Virus record (IMG/VR): IMGVR_UViG_3300004461_000558 | Location: 1-22,517 of that record | Direction: 5' to 3' (one strand) | Source of the DNA: a virus | DNA length: 22,517 nucleotides | Shown here: positions 1 to 4,806 of the stretch, piece after piece | Layout of the letters: each line of letters opens with the position of its first letter | How positions within the stretch are numbered: position 1 is the stretch's first letter | The notes under the pieces: model-generated | What the model saw: the letters and a program-made list of their open reading frames with translations, nothing else | Databases searched by the model: none | What the model was told of the DNA's origin: nothing | Translations under genes and position numbers: made by a program

Positions 1-15
1 GGGGTGTTTACAGAG

Positions 16-27
16 CGTCTCCGTAGT
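16..27 (-). repeat. 12-bp repeat CGTCTCCGTAGT, copy 1
   Basis: Exact copy of a 12-mer found four times in the left 4.2 kb, always in the same orientation (ACTACGGAGACG on the leftward-transcribed strand). This copy is noncoding within the window. The other copies are at 2371, 3234 and 4177. Confidence 0.8.
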
Positions 28-97
28 ATGTCTAAAACAGAGGGGACAAATTAAAACTTTACCGTGGGTATTCGCTTATCTGGCAAACCCATCGATA

Positions 98-125
98 CGT
101 GACTATTTTAACGATATATACTTTC
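98..125 (+). repeat. 28-bp inverted repeat, left arm
   Basis: The reverse complement of this arm matches 582-609 at 26 of 28 positions (shared core TATATATCGTTAAAA, then AGTCACG after one mismatch). The two arms face each other and enclose gene 151-543. No target-site duplication is visible outside the arms (CGATA before, CTTAC after), so a transposon origin is not supported. Paired promoters or operators are the alternative reading. Confidence 0.85.
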
Positions 126-150
126 TTATAACTGTGTAAGATTTAAAGGA

Positions 151-543
151 TTAGGGCCGGGTGAAACTTGACCCTATGGAAACCTCTCTGAGGATGTTGT
201 AAGCAGTCAATGCTTTCCCAACAACTAGGAATTTATCGTGTTTCTTTTCAGCTTGAAATACATCTGAAGTTTCAGAAGACAGCCAGTTCAAATAATGCAA
301 GATCGCTTCCTCTTTCGTGCGCCCTTTCAATGTTATGCTCGCTTTCGGCTTGGCATATTTGTTAATTATCAAGGTTTCAGGGTAGTCGATTAAACATTTC
401 TTAAGGTATCCATGAGAGACACCGTCTATTAGCATAAGCCGAGCATACATTTTACGCCCTACTTTATTACACGGCACTAATGGACTAGCCTTTCTTACAT
501 TTCTTTTCTTGTTTTTACTACGTTTTGAATTACTTTTTTTCAT
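151..543 (-). CDS. hypothetical basic protein between inverted repeats
   Basis: This 130-aa product is not recognised. The first 25 residues are rich in Lys, Arg, Ser and Asn, which suits nucleic-acid binding or a disordered tail. The rest looks like a small folded domain, with GRTKEEAILHYLNWL near residues 73-87 as a probable helix. ATG at 543 is chosen as start. An in-frame TTG at 567 would add 8 residues, but neither has a strong Shine-Dalgarno sequence. A 6-bp hairpin (AATAAG/CTTATT, 544-561) lies just upstream of the ATG and could mask initiation. The gene stands alone, separated from operon B by the terminator at 680-708, and is enclosed by the 28-bp inverted repeats. It is real by length and composition; function is unknown. 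Confidence 0.7.
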   Translation of the reverse strand: MKKSNSKRSKNKKRNVRKASPLVPCNKVGRKMYARLMLIDGVSHGYLKKCLIDYPETLIINKYAKPKASITLKGRTKEEAILHYLNWLSSETSDVFQAEKKHDKFLVVGKALTAYNILREVSIGSSFTRP

Positions 544-581
544 AATAAGTGTACTCTTATTGTTCAAAGTACAGTCACATA

Positions 582-609
582 GAAAATATATATCGTTAAA
601 ACAGTCACG
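582..609 (-). repeat. 28-bp inverted repeat, right arm
   Basis: Partner of 98-125 with two mismatches. It lies 15-42 nt upstream of the TTG alternative start of gene 151-543, so read on the minus strand it could carry promoter or operator function for that gene. GTGACTGT occurs twice on the minus strand here (608-601 and 578-571), and the left arm has the related GTGACTAT (99-106). Confidence 0.85.
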
Positions 610-679
610 CTTACTGCATATAGTGTCATTATCATCGCGTTATATGTAAAAGGATAACGTTTATACACGATCACTATAG

Positions 680-708
680 AAAAACTACGTATTCGGTACA
701 TAGTTTTT
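680..708. terminator. bidirectional hairpin terminator ending operon B
   Basis: Arms AAAAACTACGTA (680-691) and TACATAGTTTTT (697-708) pair over 12 positions with a single G-T wobble around the 5-nt loop TTCGG. Each strand ends in a run of five T. It lies 19 nt downstream of the stop codon of gene 728-973, so it is placed to end leftward operon B. It would also stop rightward transcription. Confidence 0.85.
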
Positions 709-727
709 ATATAGAGATAGTAAACTT

Positions 728-973
728 TTAACCGTAGTGCCAGCGATAGAGCATATTGTCTATCAAATCCTCGGCATCTTCTTGGCCCAACTCTGTAGCA
801 GATCTGAGAAATTTAATTGCTTCACAAGTTTCAAGCGCTTCTAACAGGTCTAATAACTTATTATGCTCCTCTTCAGAAATATAAATAAAGTTTTTAAATC
901 TTGGGCCATATGCTAAAATTACAATCTGTACAGGTTTAGGTTTTTTCTTTCTGAAAATATCTAAAAAACTCAT
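728..973 (-). CDS. small hypothetical protein, last gene of operon B
   Basis: The 81-aa product is unrecognised. It has a basic N-terminal patch (FRKKKPKP, residues 7-14), then a mixed strand-helix pattern with an acidic helical stretch EEEHNKLLDLLEALE (34-48). No signal peptide or membrane segment is seen. The start codon overlaps the stop of the upstream gene as ATGA, typical of translational coupling. It is the last gene before the strong hairpin terminator. Confidence 0.75.
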   Translation of the reverse strand: MSFLDIFRKKKPKPVQIVILAYGPRFKNFIYISEEEHNKLLDLLEALETCEAIKFLRSATELGQEDAEDLIDNMLYRWHYG

Positions 974-1266
974 AGATTAATATCTCCCACGTCATTATCG
1001 GGAGTAGTCGGTTGTTCACGTAAAAAGGTATGAGGGTTTAATGCGGGAGGGCACGGCATACTATAAGTATGTGACGTGTAAGGGATTTCGAAAGTGGTGT
1101 GAGAGGTGGTATTGTCTGAGCAATTGCCCATGTGATAGAAATGCGCTACGCATATTAGGAAAAAGGAAGCTAGCAATAAGCATACTAGGCCTATATTTAA
1201 CGTTGCAGTAGTAACATAGGCAAATATACTACCTATATCTTTTTTAGGTTTCACTTGATCATTCAT
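970..1266 (-). CDS. small single-pass membrane protein
   Basis: Start chosen at 1266 (98 aa): it gives a short overlap with the upstream stop and has AAAGG 9-13 nt before the ATG. A longer reading from 1308 would overlap the upstream gene by 50 nt and is less likely. Residues about 14-40 (ATLNIGLVCLLLASFFLICVA) form one membrane helix after a basic cytoplasmic N terminus (KPKK), predicting an N-in, C-out topology. The external part is rich in Thr, Ser, Pro and His. No family is recognised. Position in a leftward small-gene operon suggests a host-interaction role such as superinfection or defence interference (inference only). Confidence 0.7.
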   Translation of the reverse strand: MNDQVKPKKDIGSIFAYVTTATLNIGLVCLLLASFFLICVAHFYHMGNCSDNTTSHTTFEIPYTSHTYSMPCPPALNPHTFLREQPTTPDNDVGDINL

Positions 1267-1477
1267 AACTGTTAGCCTTTTCAGTTGTTGGTAAAATGTA
1301 GTCGTCATCAGTAACGCAATACATTTCGGTTATATAATAATAATCGTTACCTGCTAAGCTGGTATTAGCAAGCTTAAGACAAGATCGCAATTGTTCAGGT
1401 GTTTCACATACCCTGACTTGAATAGGGTGTCCGCTCTCACGGCCATCTAATACAGATACTTTACATACACTTGACAT
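1259..1477 (-). CDS. small hypothetical protein
   Basis: The 72-aa product is unrecognised. It looks like a compact alpha/beta domain, with an ETPEQLRSCLKLA helix (residues 25-37) and an acidic, Tyr-rich centre. The ATG is preceded at close range by a strong Shine-Dalgarno sequence, GGAGGGAG, so expression may be high. The stop overlaps the start of the downstream membrane-protein gene by 8 nt. Confidence 0.75.
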   Translation of the reverse strand: MSSVCKVSVLDGRESGHPIQVRVCETPEQLRSCLKLANTSLAGNDYYYITEMYCVTDDDYILPTTEKANSYE

Positions 1478-1533
1478 AATTTATCTCCCTCCAATTATCA
1501 GATAAGTAAACACCTTCCTTGGCGCTCATAGGA

Positions 1534-2223
1534 TTAGCTAGCTTTCTTATGCGTCATCAAGTTAGATAACTTGCTTTCCGCTTGCTCGATTCCGTCAAGT
1601 GCAGCGTTGAATTCAGTGATAACTTTGCGAAGCTCAGCCGCAACAGTTTTCTTTTCCTCATCACTGAGATTACCTTGCAATTCTCTGAAGTTCTTCAATT
1701 GCTTGGTTACTGCCTTCGTGTAAGTGCTCACTTTCTTACTTACAGAAGGTTCAACTTCTTGTCCCTTCCTAGCTTCTTTTCCCTTTTTAGCTGTATCGAT
1801 GAAAAGCTGATACAGTTGATCAACCTTGCCCGTCTTCAACATCGCGTAATACTTTGCACGATCTAGATCATCCACGGCCTTGTAGGCCTTCGGAGTGTAA
1901 TTGTGCTTAACTATTCCGCTAGTTCCATCGACGGACAGGTTAATTCCCATTACATTCTTAGATATGACTGCTAGTTTATTTTGCATATCCACACCAAAAC
2001 CTGCACTATGTTTAACCAAAGAGCTATACAGCAATGCCACGGTATTGGTCATTCTAGAATGTTCTTCGAAGTATTCGAAATTCTCAGCGATAACCGCCCC
2101 GAATTCGATACCTTGCATTGATTTAAGCTTGGTTACAAACTTAATAATTTTATTTTCACAACGTTTTCTAGCGTCTTGGACAGACTCTTTTGCAACGTCA
2201 GTCTTGTTTTTTTCTTCGTTCAT
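1534..2223 (-). CDS. hypothetical helical protein, first gene of operon B
   Basis: The 229-aa product is unrecognised. It is highly charged and largely helical by composition. A possible coiled-coil region near the C terminus (about 165-222) contains the stretch NLSDEEKKTVAAELRKVI. No membrane segment, signal peptide or catalytic motif stands out. ATG at 2223 has AAGGTAG 8-14 nt upstream. It is the longest of the leftward genes and heads operon B. A T7-like promoter candidate (2323-2345) and nested inverted repeats (2281-2322) lie in its roughly 105-nt leader, so it may be tightly controlled. A structural or DNA-associated role is possible but unproven. Confidence 0.85.
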   Translation of the reverse strand: MNEEKNKTDVAKESVQDARKRCENKIIKFVTKLKSMQGIEFGAVIAENFEYFEEHSRMTNTVALLYSSLVKHSAGFGVDMQNKLAVISKNVMGINLSVDGTSGIVKHNYTPKAYKAVDDLDRAKYYAMLKTGKVDQLYQLFIDTAKKGKEARKGQEVEPSVSKKVSTYTKAVTKQLKNFRELQGNLSDEEKKTVAAELRKVITEFNAALDGIEQAESKLSNLMTHKKAS

Positions 2224-2280
2224 CTTGATCTACCTTTTTATAAGTGGTTAAAGATTCACAAATCTATTACTAGAAAATGG

Positions 2281-2322
2281 AATCATATAAACATACATCG
2301 ATTAATATAAGCTTATATGATT
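2281..2322. promoter_or_regulatory. nested inverted repeats in the leader of gene 1534-2223
   Basis: AATCATATAA (2281-2290) and TTATATGATT (2313-2322) are perfect 10-bp inverted repeats. A 14-bp perfect palindrome, ATATAAGCTTATAT (2305-2318), overlaps the second arm. They lie between the promoter candidate and the start codon, as expected for an operator or an RNA switch in the 5' leader. The regulator is unknown. Confidence 0.55.
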
Positions 2323-2345
2323 TCACCCTATAGTAGAGAGTGTTA
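2323..2345 (-). promoter_or_regulatory. T7-like phage RNA polymerase promoter candidate
   Basis: On the minus strand the 23-mer matches the T7 class III consensus at 16 positions. Matches concentrate in the initiation block (ACTATAGGG then TGA) and the upstream TAA.AC block. The intervening positions that determine polymerase specificity differ. Transcription would start at 2328 and read into gene 1534-2223 through a 105-nt leader. No polymerase gene is in the window. The match score alone is near what chance could give across the window, so the position is what makes it worth noting. Confidence 0.4.
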
Positions 2346-2370
2346 GTAAGGCATGAGGCACATTAACAAA

Positions 2371-2382
2371 CGTCTCCGTAGT
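2371..2382 (-). repeat. 12-bp repeat CGTCTCCGTAGT, copy 2
   Basis: Noncoding copy. It is bracketed by a direct repeat TTAACAAAC (2363-2371 and 2382-2390) and followed by a CCTC/GAGG hairpin (2390-2400). Confidence 0.8.
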
Positions 2383-2389
2383 TAACAAA

Positions 2390-2713
2390 CCTCGCTGAGG
2401 GAGTACACTATTAAACGCGTGTACTTTGAGCTAGCCTCGAAACCTTCGTGCGCCCTCATTGCTTTGTCATGCAATGCTTCCTGAGCTAGAAAAGTGTTTC
2501 AGTTTGCCAAGTCATTTGAGACCTTGGCCAATCTTTTGCGGTTTCTATAATAATACTGAATATGTGTTGTTCTCTCGACCGCTATTCTCGGTTGGCTGCC
2601 TTAATAAAGGTGCCATTACCTTACTTTTGGTCTAGAGCACTATGACAGTACCCGCGTTTACTTTATGTCTACTTGCGTAGTCATACCGTAAGCTACTGTA
2701 TCACAATAGCTTA
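2390..2713. other. series of short hairpins, possible structured RNA
   Basis: Perfect arms seen by eye: 2390-2393/2397-2400; AGTACAC 2402-2408/2419-2425; CATTGC 2457-2462/2471-2476; GCCAAG 2506-2511/2523-2528; ACCG 2578-2581/2589-2592; CCTT 2599-2602/2607-2610; CTAC 2669-2672/2677-2680 (GCAA tetraloop on the minus strand); TAAGCTA 2689-2695/2707-2713. None has a T-run typical of a terminator. This could be an untranslated RNA or a structured intercistronic region; some short stems are expected by chance. Confidence 0.4.
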
Positions 2714-2726
2714 GAGAATGTCTACT

Positions 2727-3056
2727 TTAAATATCCCTGACATTCCTAGGTGCGCTTGTTAGCGTGCGTGAATCAGCCCCTTTCGGGCGCTCATTCTTAC
2801 ATGATTTACGTACCGCGTCAAGCTCCTCTCTATTAAATTGCCTACCTGCAATTTCTTGCAATCTTTTAACAGCTTCGTGATAGTTATTAGTGCCAGCGAT
2901 CATTTTCATTTTCTTTTCCCAATCATTTATCTCAATAATTGCGTCGCGTTGTGCGATAGCAGCGCGGTAGGCCTCTCTGTACTCTAAGCTTACACCTTCG
3001 TATGGCGGAAGTCTGTAGGCTAGACAGTCTTGTCTACCGCGCTCGCTATCTGTCAT
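2727..3056 (-). CDS. hypothetical helical protein, last gene of operon A
   Basis: The start is set at ATG 3056, which overlaps the stop of the upstream gene as ATGA; longer readings would run through that gene. The 109-aa product is unrecognised, charged and mostly helical: residues 24-52 form one amphipathic helix and 55-90 another, containing YHEAVKRLQEIAGRQF. The C-terminal 20 residues are basic and probably disordered (NERPKGADSR). No membrane segment is seen. It is the last gene of operon A, and translational coupling to the preceding membrane-protein gene suggests joint function or stoichiometry. Confidence 0.75.
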   Translation of the reverse strand: MTDSERGRQDCLAYRLPPYEGVSLEYREAYRAAIAQRDAIIEINDWEKKMKMIAGTNNYHEAVKRLQEIAGRQFNREELDAVRKSCKNERPKGADSRTLTSAPRNVRDI

Positions 3057-3217
3057 CCCCAAACACCAACCTTGGCAACAAAAGACACAACCAATGTAAA
3101 CACTACACTGCCCACTACCGGCACCAGGCAAAGAGCCACAACGGTAGCGCACACAATGAACATGATAGCTGCTGCTGGTACTGACAATGTAAACAAAATA
3201 CCTAATACAGTTTTCAT
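3053..3217 (-). CDS. 54-aa membrane protein
   Basis: A short leftward frame begins at ATG 3217 with a strong Shine-Dalgarno, GAAGGTGAG, just upstream and ends at TGA 3053-3055. The product is almost entirely hydrophobic: residues 1-20 could be a signal-anchor (MKTVLGILFTLSVPAAA) and 20-48 a second membrane stretch. It starts 1 nt after the upstream stop and overlaps the next gene by 4 nt, so it fills the operon exactly. The function is unknown. A holin, inhibitor or membrane-interference peptide is possible. Confidence 0.7.
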   Translation of the reverse strand: MKTVLGILFTLSVPAAAIMFIVCATVVALCLVPVVGSVVFTLVVSFVAKVGVWG

Positions 3218-3218
3218 A

Positions 3219-3371
3219 TTACTCACCTTCTAACGTCTCCGTAGTAAGTTGTTCCACGCACTCCCTGACATCGTTAGGAAGGGTATCAGGCTTAAAGATC
3301 AGATTGACTGTAGCTACCGTTAACAGTAAGAAAAGTAGGGTTTCCATTACACTATTTAAAAACTGTTTCAT
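3219..3371 (-). CDS. 50-aa single-pass membrane protein
   Basis: ATG at 3371 is chosen; a TTG 42 nt further upstream would run into the preceding gene. The product has one membrane helix (about residues 9-25, ETLLFLLLTVATVNLIF) followed by an acidic tail. The stop falls 1 nt before the next start. The tail codons contain copy 3 of the 12-bp repeat (read as TTET). It is the second of three consecutive tiny membrane proteins in operon A. The function is unknown. Confidence 0.65.
   Translation of the reverse strand: MKQFLNSVMETLLFLLLTVATVNLIFKPDTLPNDVRECVEQLTTETLEGE
3234..3245 (-). repeat. 12-bp repeat CGTCTCCGTAGT, copy 3
   Basis: This copy lies inside the 3' end of gene 3219-3371, where it encodes TTET. 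It is 17 nt upstream of the start of gene 3053-3217. Copy 4 is read in another frame, so the sequence is conserved as nucleotides rather than as peptide. Confidence 0.8.
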
Positions 3372-3375
3372 ATCT

Positions 3376-3561
3376 TTACCCGTAATAAAAAAGAGTATAG
3401 AACTTATAACCAATCAAATGTGACACGCCAGATAGAATAACAGTTAACGCAAGCAATATCCACAACACTGATATCACATACCACATTCTATCCTTTTGCT
3501 TTGCCAGTGCTAACCTTAGTGTAATCAGTGCCAACAATATCCATTCAATTATAAGCGACAC
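3376..3561 (-). CDS. 61-aa two-helix membrane protein, GTG start
   Basis: GTG at 3561 is chosen because GAGG lies 6 nt upstream and it begins right after the stop of the upstream gene. The only longer option is a TTG at 3588 that overlaps that gene. The product has two membrane helices (about residues 4-20 and 28-50) joined by a short basic loop, KQKDR, predicting both termini outside. The size and hairpin topology resemble small class II-type holins, but a separate holin-like gene exists at 5943-6344, so the role stays open. Confidence 0.65.
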   Translation of the reverse strand: MSLIIEWILLALITLRLALAKQKDRMWYVISVLWILLALTVILSGVSHLIGYKFYTLFYYG

Positions 3562-3562
3562 A

Positions 3563-3910
3563 TTACACCTCACTATTATTGTTGTCAAGCGGGTACATTA
3601 AGAAACCTTCAAGTGCTATATCATCCGTCTCGCGGTCGATGTAGCAGCACTCCTCAGCACAGTAATACCAGTCGCCAGTACCGTCCTTATTGAGATCATA
3701 AAGCTCAATCTCATGCATAGTGCGGATAGCTAACGGTGAGAGATTGTCGCGAATCTCTAAAGCTTTATCAACCTCTAACATAGTCTTTTCAAAAAAGTTT
3801 CTAATGTCTTTGGTCCTGCGCCTTTCGCGAATGTAGTCTTCGATAGGCTTTGAAGATAATGGCGTGGCTGTCATTTGTTTAAGTGCTTCGTCTTCAGTTA
3901 GTAATATCAT
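3563..3910 (-). CDS. hypothetical protein, possible EF-hand-like loop
   Basis: The 115-aa product is unrecognised. The N-terminal half is helical and charged (YIRERRRTKDIRNFFEK near 26-42). Residues 72-83 (DLNKDGTGDWYY) resemble a calcium-binding loop with D, N, D, G at the usual places but without the final Glu. They are followed by a Cys cluster, CAEECC (84-89). The acidic C terminus ends in NNNSEV. The ATG has GGAAG about 10 nt upstream. The first codons overlap the end of the -1 frame extension of the preceding gene. Confidence 0.75.
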   Translation of the reverse strand: MILLTEDEALKQMTATPLSSKPIEDYIRERRRTKDIRNFFEKTMLEVDKALEIRDNLSPLAIRTMHEIELYDLNKDGTGDWYYCAEECCYIDRETDDIALEGFLMYPLDNNNSEV

Positions 3911-4025
3911 GTTGGTCTACTTCCATTACAGTGTGAATAAAATTCAGTTCTTTAATAGCTTCGTGCATGTCAATCGTACCACTCTCAAGCTGAACATGCA
4001 CGTTCTTCGTTAGCTTGAGTTTTAC
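3894..4025 (-). CDS. -1 frame extension of gene 4022-4441
   Basis: After a -1 slip on A AAA AAG, translation would resume at GTA (4025-4023) and continue for 43 codons to TGA (3896-3894). The product would be a 182-aa fusion. The added segment starts VKLKLTKNVHV and contains IDMHEAIKELNFIHTVMEVD, a plausible helical domain. The frame fills the gap between the zero-frame stop and the next gene and overlaps the latter by 17 nt. It could instead be an independent 35-codon gene from GTG 4001, but that start has only a weak ribosome binding site. Confidence 0.6.
   Translation of the reverse strand, partial: VKLKLTKNVHVQLESGTIDMHEAIKELNFIHTVMEVDQHDITN
3962..4019 (-). promoter_or_regulatory. H-type RNA pseudoknot, frameshift stimulator
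   Basis: In minus-strand RNA order: stem-1 arm CTCAAGCT (4019-4012), 9-nt loop, stem-2 arm CGTGCATGT (4002-3994), 2 nt, stem-1 partner AGCTTGAG (3991-3984), 13-nt loop, stem-2 partner ACATGCACG (3970-3962). Stems of 8 and 9 perfect pairs interleave with loop lengths that can span the grooves. The structure starts 5 nt after the slippery heptamer, within the usual window for stimulators. Confidence 0.7.
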
Positions 4026-4441
4026 TTTTTTAGATATTCACCTACTAAGCTGCGACTGTAAGATTCTAAACTATCTAAGCACAGAATGATAGTGTTTAAT
4101 GTGCTCACATTTAGAGGCTTCTCACATGACACTATCGCATCACACTTGCGATACACATGCAAAGGTTTGTGCTCATCGTCTCCGTAGTAAAGCGAGATAC
4201 TATAGTGTTCTTCTATCATGTTCAGTATCTCTGTATCGGTTGGCATCCTATCCTCAAACACATGTGTAGCGCAAGTGTTTTCCTTGAATGATCGTATTTG
4301 TTCTTTCACTTCCTCGATGTTAGTCGAGTGCCTTGGCATCACGATAGGTGTTTTGCATGATACGGACGTATCGTAGAGCTTGACACATTTCAATGCTGTA
4401 AGTGAGTGTGCTCTAGTGTTAGTGGTTACTAGGAATTTCAT
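4022..4441 (-). CDS. hypothetical protein, first gene of operon A, frameshift site at end
   Basis: The zero-frame product is 139 aa and unrecognised. It has mixed alpha/beta composition, five Cys residues (positions 19, 29, 57, 106 and 121) and a central helical stretch STNIEEVKEQIRSFKENT (39-56). ATG at 4441 has AAGG about 11 nt upstream. No membrane segment or known motif is seen. The reading frame ends in CTA AAA AAG TAA, a slippery heptamer touching the stop, followed by the pseudoknot. It therefore probably encodes two proteins, 139 and 182 aa. Codons for YYGDDE contain copy 4 of the 12-bp repeat. It is the first gene leftward of the divergent control region, so it is probably expressed early (inference). 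Confidence 0.8.
   Translation of the reverse strand: MKFLVTTNTRAHSLTALKCVKLYDTSVSCKTPIVMPRHSTNIEEVKEQIRSFKENTCATHVFEDRMPTDTEILNMIEEHYSISLYYGDDEHKPLHVYRKCDAIVSCEKPLNVSTLNTIILCLDSLESYSRSLVGEYLKK
4025..4031 (-). promoter_or_regulatory. -1 frameshift slippery heptamer A AAA AAG
   Basis: The heptamer is phased with the gene as CT[A AAA AAG] and is followed at once by TAA. It is the same sequence as the well-known bacterial -1 slippery site of dnaX, which allows both tRNAs to re-pair after slipping back one base. The stop codon next to it and the pseudoknot 5 nt downstream complete the signal. Confidence 0.75.
4177..4188 (-). repeat. 12-bp repeat CGTCTCCGTAGT, copy 4
   Basis: This copy lies inside gene 4022-4441, where it encodes YYGD. 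The reading phase differs from copy 3. Confidence 0.8.
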
Positions 4442-4585
4442 AGTGTTTATACCTTATTAAACTTGTGCATATCAATTGGTTGTACGAAATACAATGCATG
4501 AGGTGTGCCAATATTAATAAATGTATATAAATCAATGACTTGGCGCATGTGTACGTAAATGAGGTATAGATATAAATGTACCGAG

Positions 4586-4634
4586 AGGTAACGTAAGTTG
4601 TAACATAAGGTAACATAGGTAACATTTAGGTAAC
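4586..4634 (+). repeat. AGGTAAC iteron array
   Basis: AGGTAAC occurs at 4586, 4608, 4617 and 4628, and the variant TTGTAAC at 4598, giving steps of 12, 10, 9 and 11 bp. Near-helical spacing places the sites on one face of the DNA, as in initiator or regulator binding arrays. The binding protein is unknown. Confidence 0.7.
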
Positions 4635-4725
4635 GTTAGTAGGGTAGACGATAGGTGGCGGGTTGAGGTTGAGGTCAATTATACCATAACTGGGGGTAAA
4701 TGAGAATGTTTATCATTAAATGAGA

Positions 4726-4748
4726 GGGTGGGGGCAGGGGGAAGGGGG
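4726..4748 (+). other. G-quadruplex motif
   Basis: Four G-runs of 3, 5, 5 and 5 are separated by loops of T, CA and AA on the plus strand. Such short loops predict a very stable parallel quadruplex. It stands out in otherwise AT-rich intergenic DNA. Confidence 0.75.
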
Positions 4749-4806
4749 TGTATGTTGTTCTAATGCATAGCACCTAATAAATTTCTCGTAGATATTATGG
4801 AATTGG

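Larger units (their letters stand above)
1..150. other. gene-free left edge of the window
   Basis: No open reading frame with a usable start crosses this stretch on either strand; the longest leftward candidate is about 13 codons. It holds one copy of the CGTCTCCGTAGT repeat (16-27) and the left arm of the 28-bp inverted repeat (98-125). Whether a gene lies just beyond the left edge cannot be seen. Confidence 0.6.
2224..2726. other. gene-free 500-bp region with promoter candidate and hairpins
   Basis: No credible gene is found on either strand, and no canonical tRNA cloverleaf could be folded. The part next to gene 1534-2223 carries inverted repeats (2281-2322) and the T7-like promoter candidate. 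The rest (2390-2713) carries a series of short hairpins and one copy of the 12-bp repeat. TGAGCTAG is directly repeated at 2427-2434 and 2482-2489. Confidence 0.7.

Noticed and set aside
672-682. CACTATAGAA on the plus strand, resembling the core of an SP6 promoter
   Set aside because: Only the core matches; upstream positions do not, it abuts the terminator and would read away from any rightward gene.
1582-2251. Rightward frames of 94 and 116 codons opposite gene 1534-2223
   Set aside because: They are shadow frames of the leftward gene; the peptides are Phe/Leu/Ser-rich without start signals.
2428-2500. tRNA-like string (TAGCTCAG followed by a hairpin and TTTCGA on the minus strand)
   Set aside because: Acceptor, D and T arms do not pair, and the central stem has an 8-nt loop; no cloverleaf can be formed.
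600-4445. Apparent excess of CACTAT on both strands in the left 4.4 kb
   Set aside because: About ten copies versus about two expected, but they lie on both strands, inside and outside genes, without common flanks; a post hoc hexamer count is weak evidence.
4419-4625. 68-codon leftward frame upstream of gene 4022-4441
   Set aside because: It overlaps the start of a better gene and its peptide is a low-complexity reading of the iterons and AT-rich DNA (YIYIY, TYVT); no ribosome site was seen.
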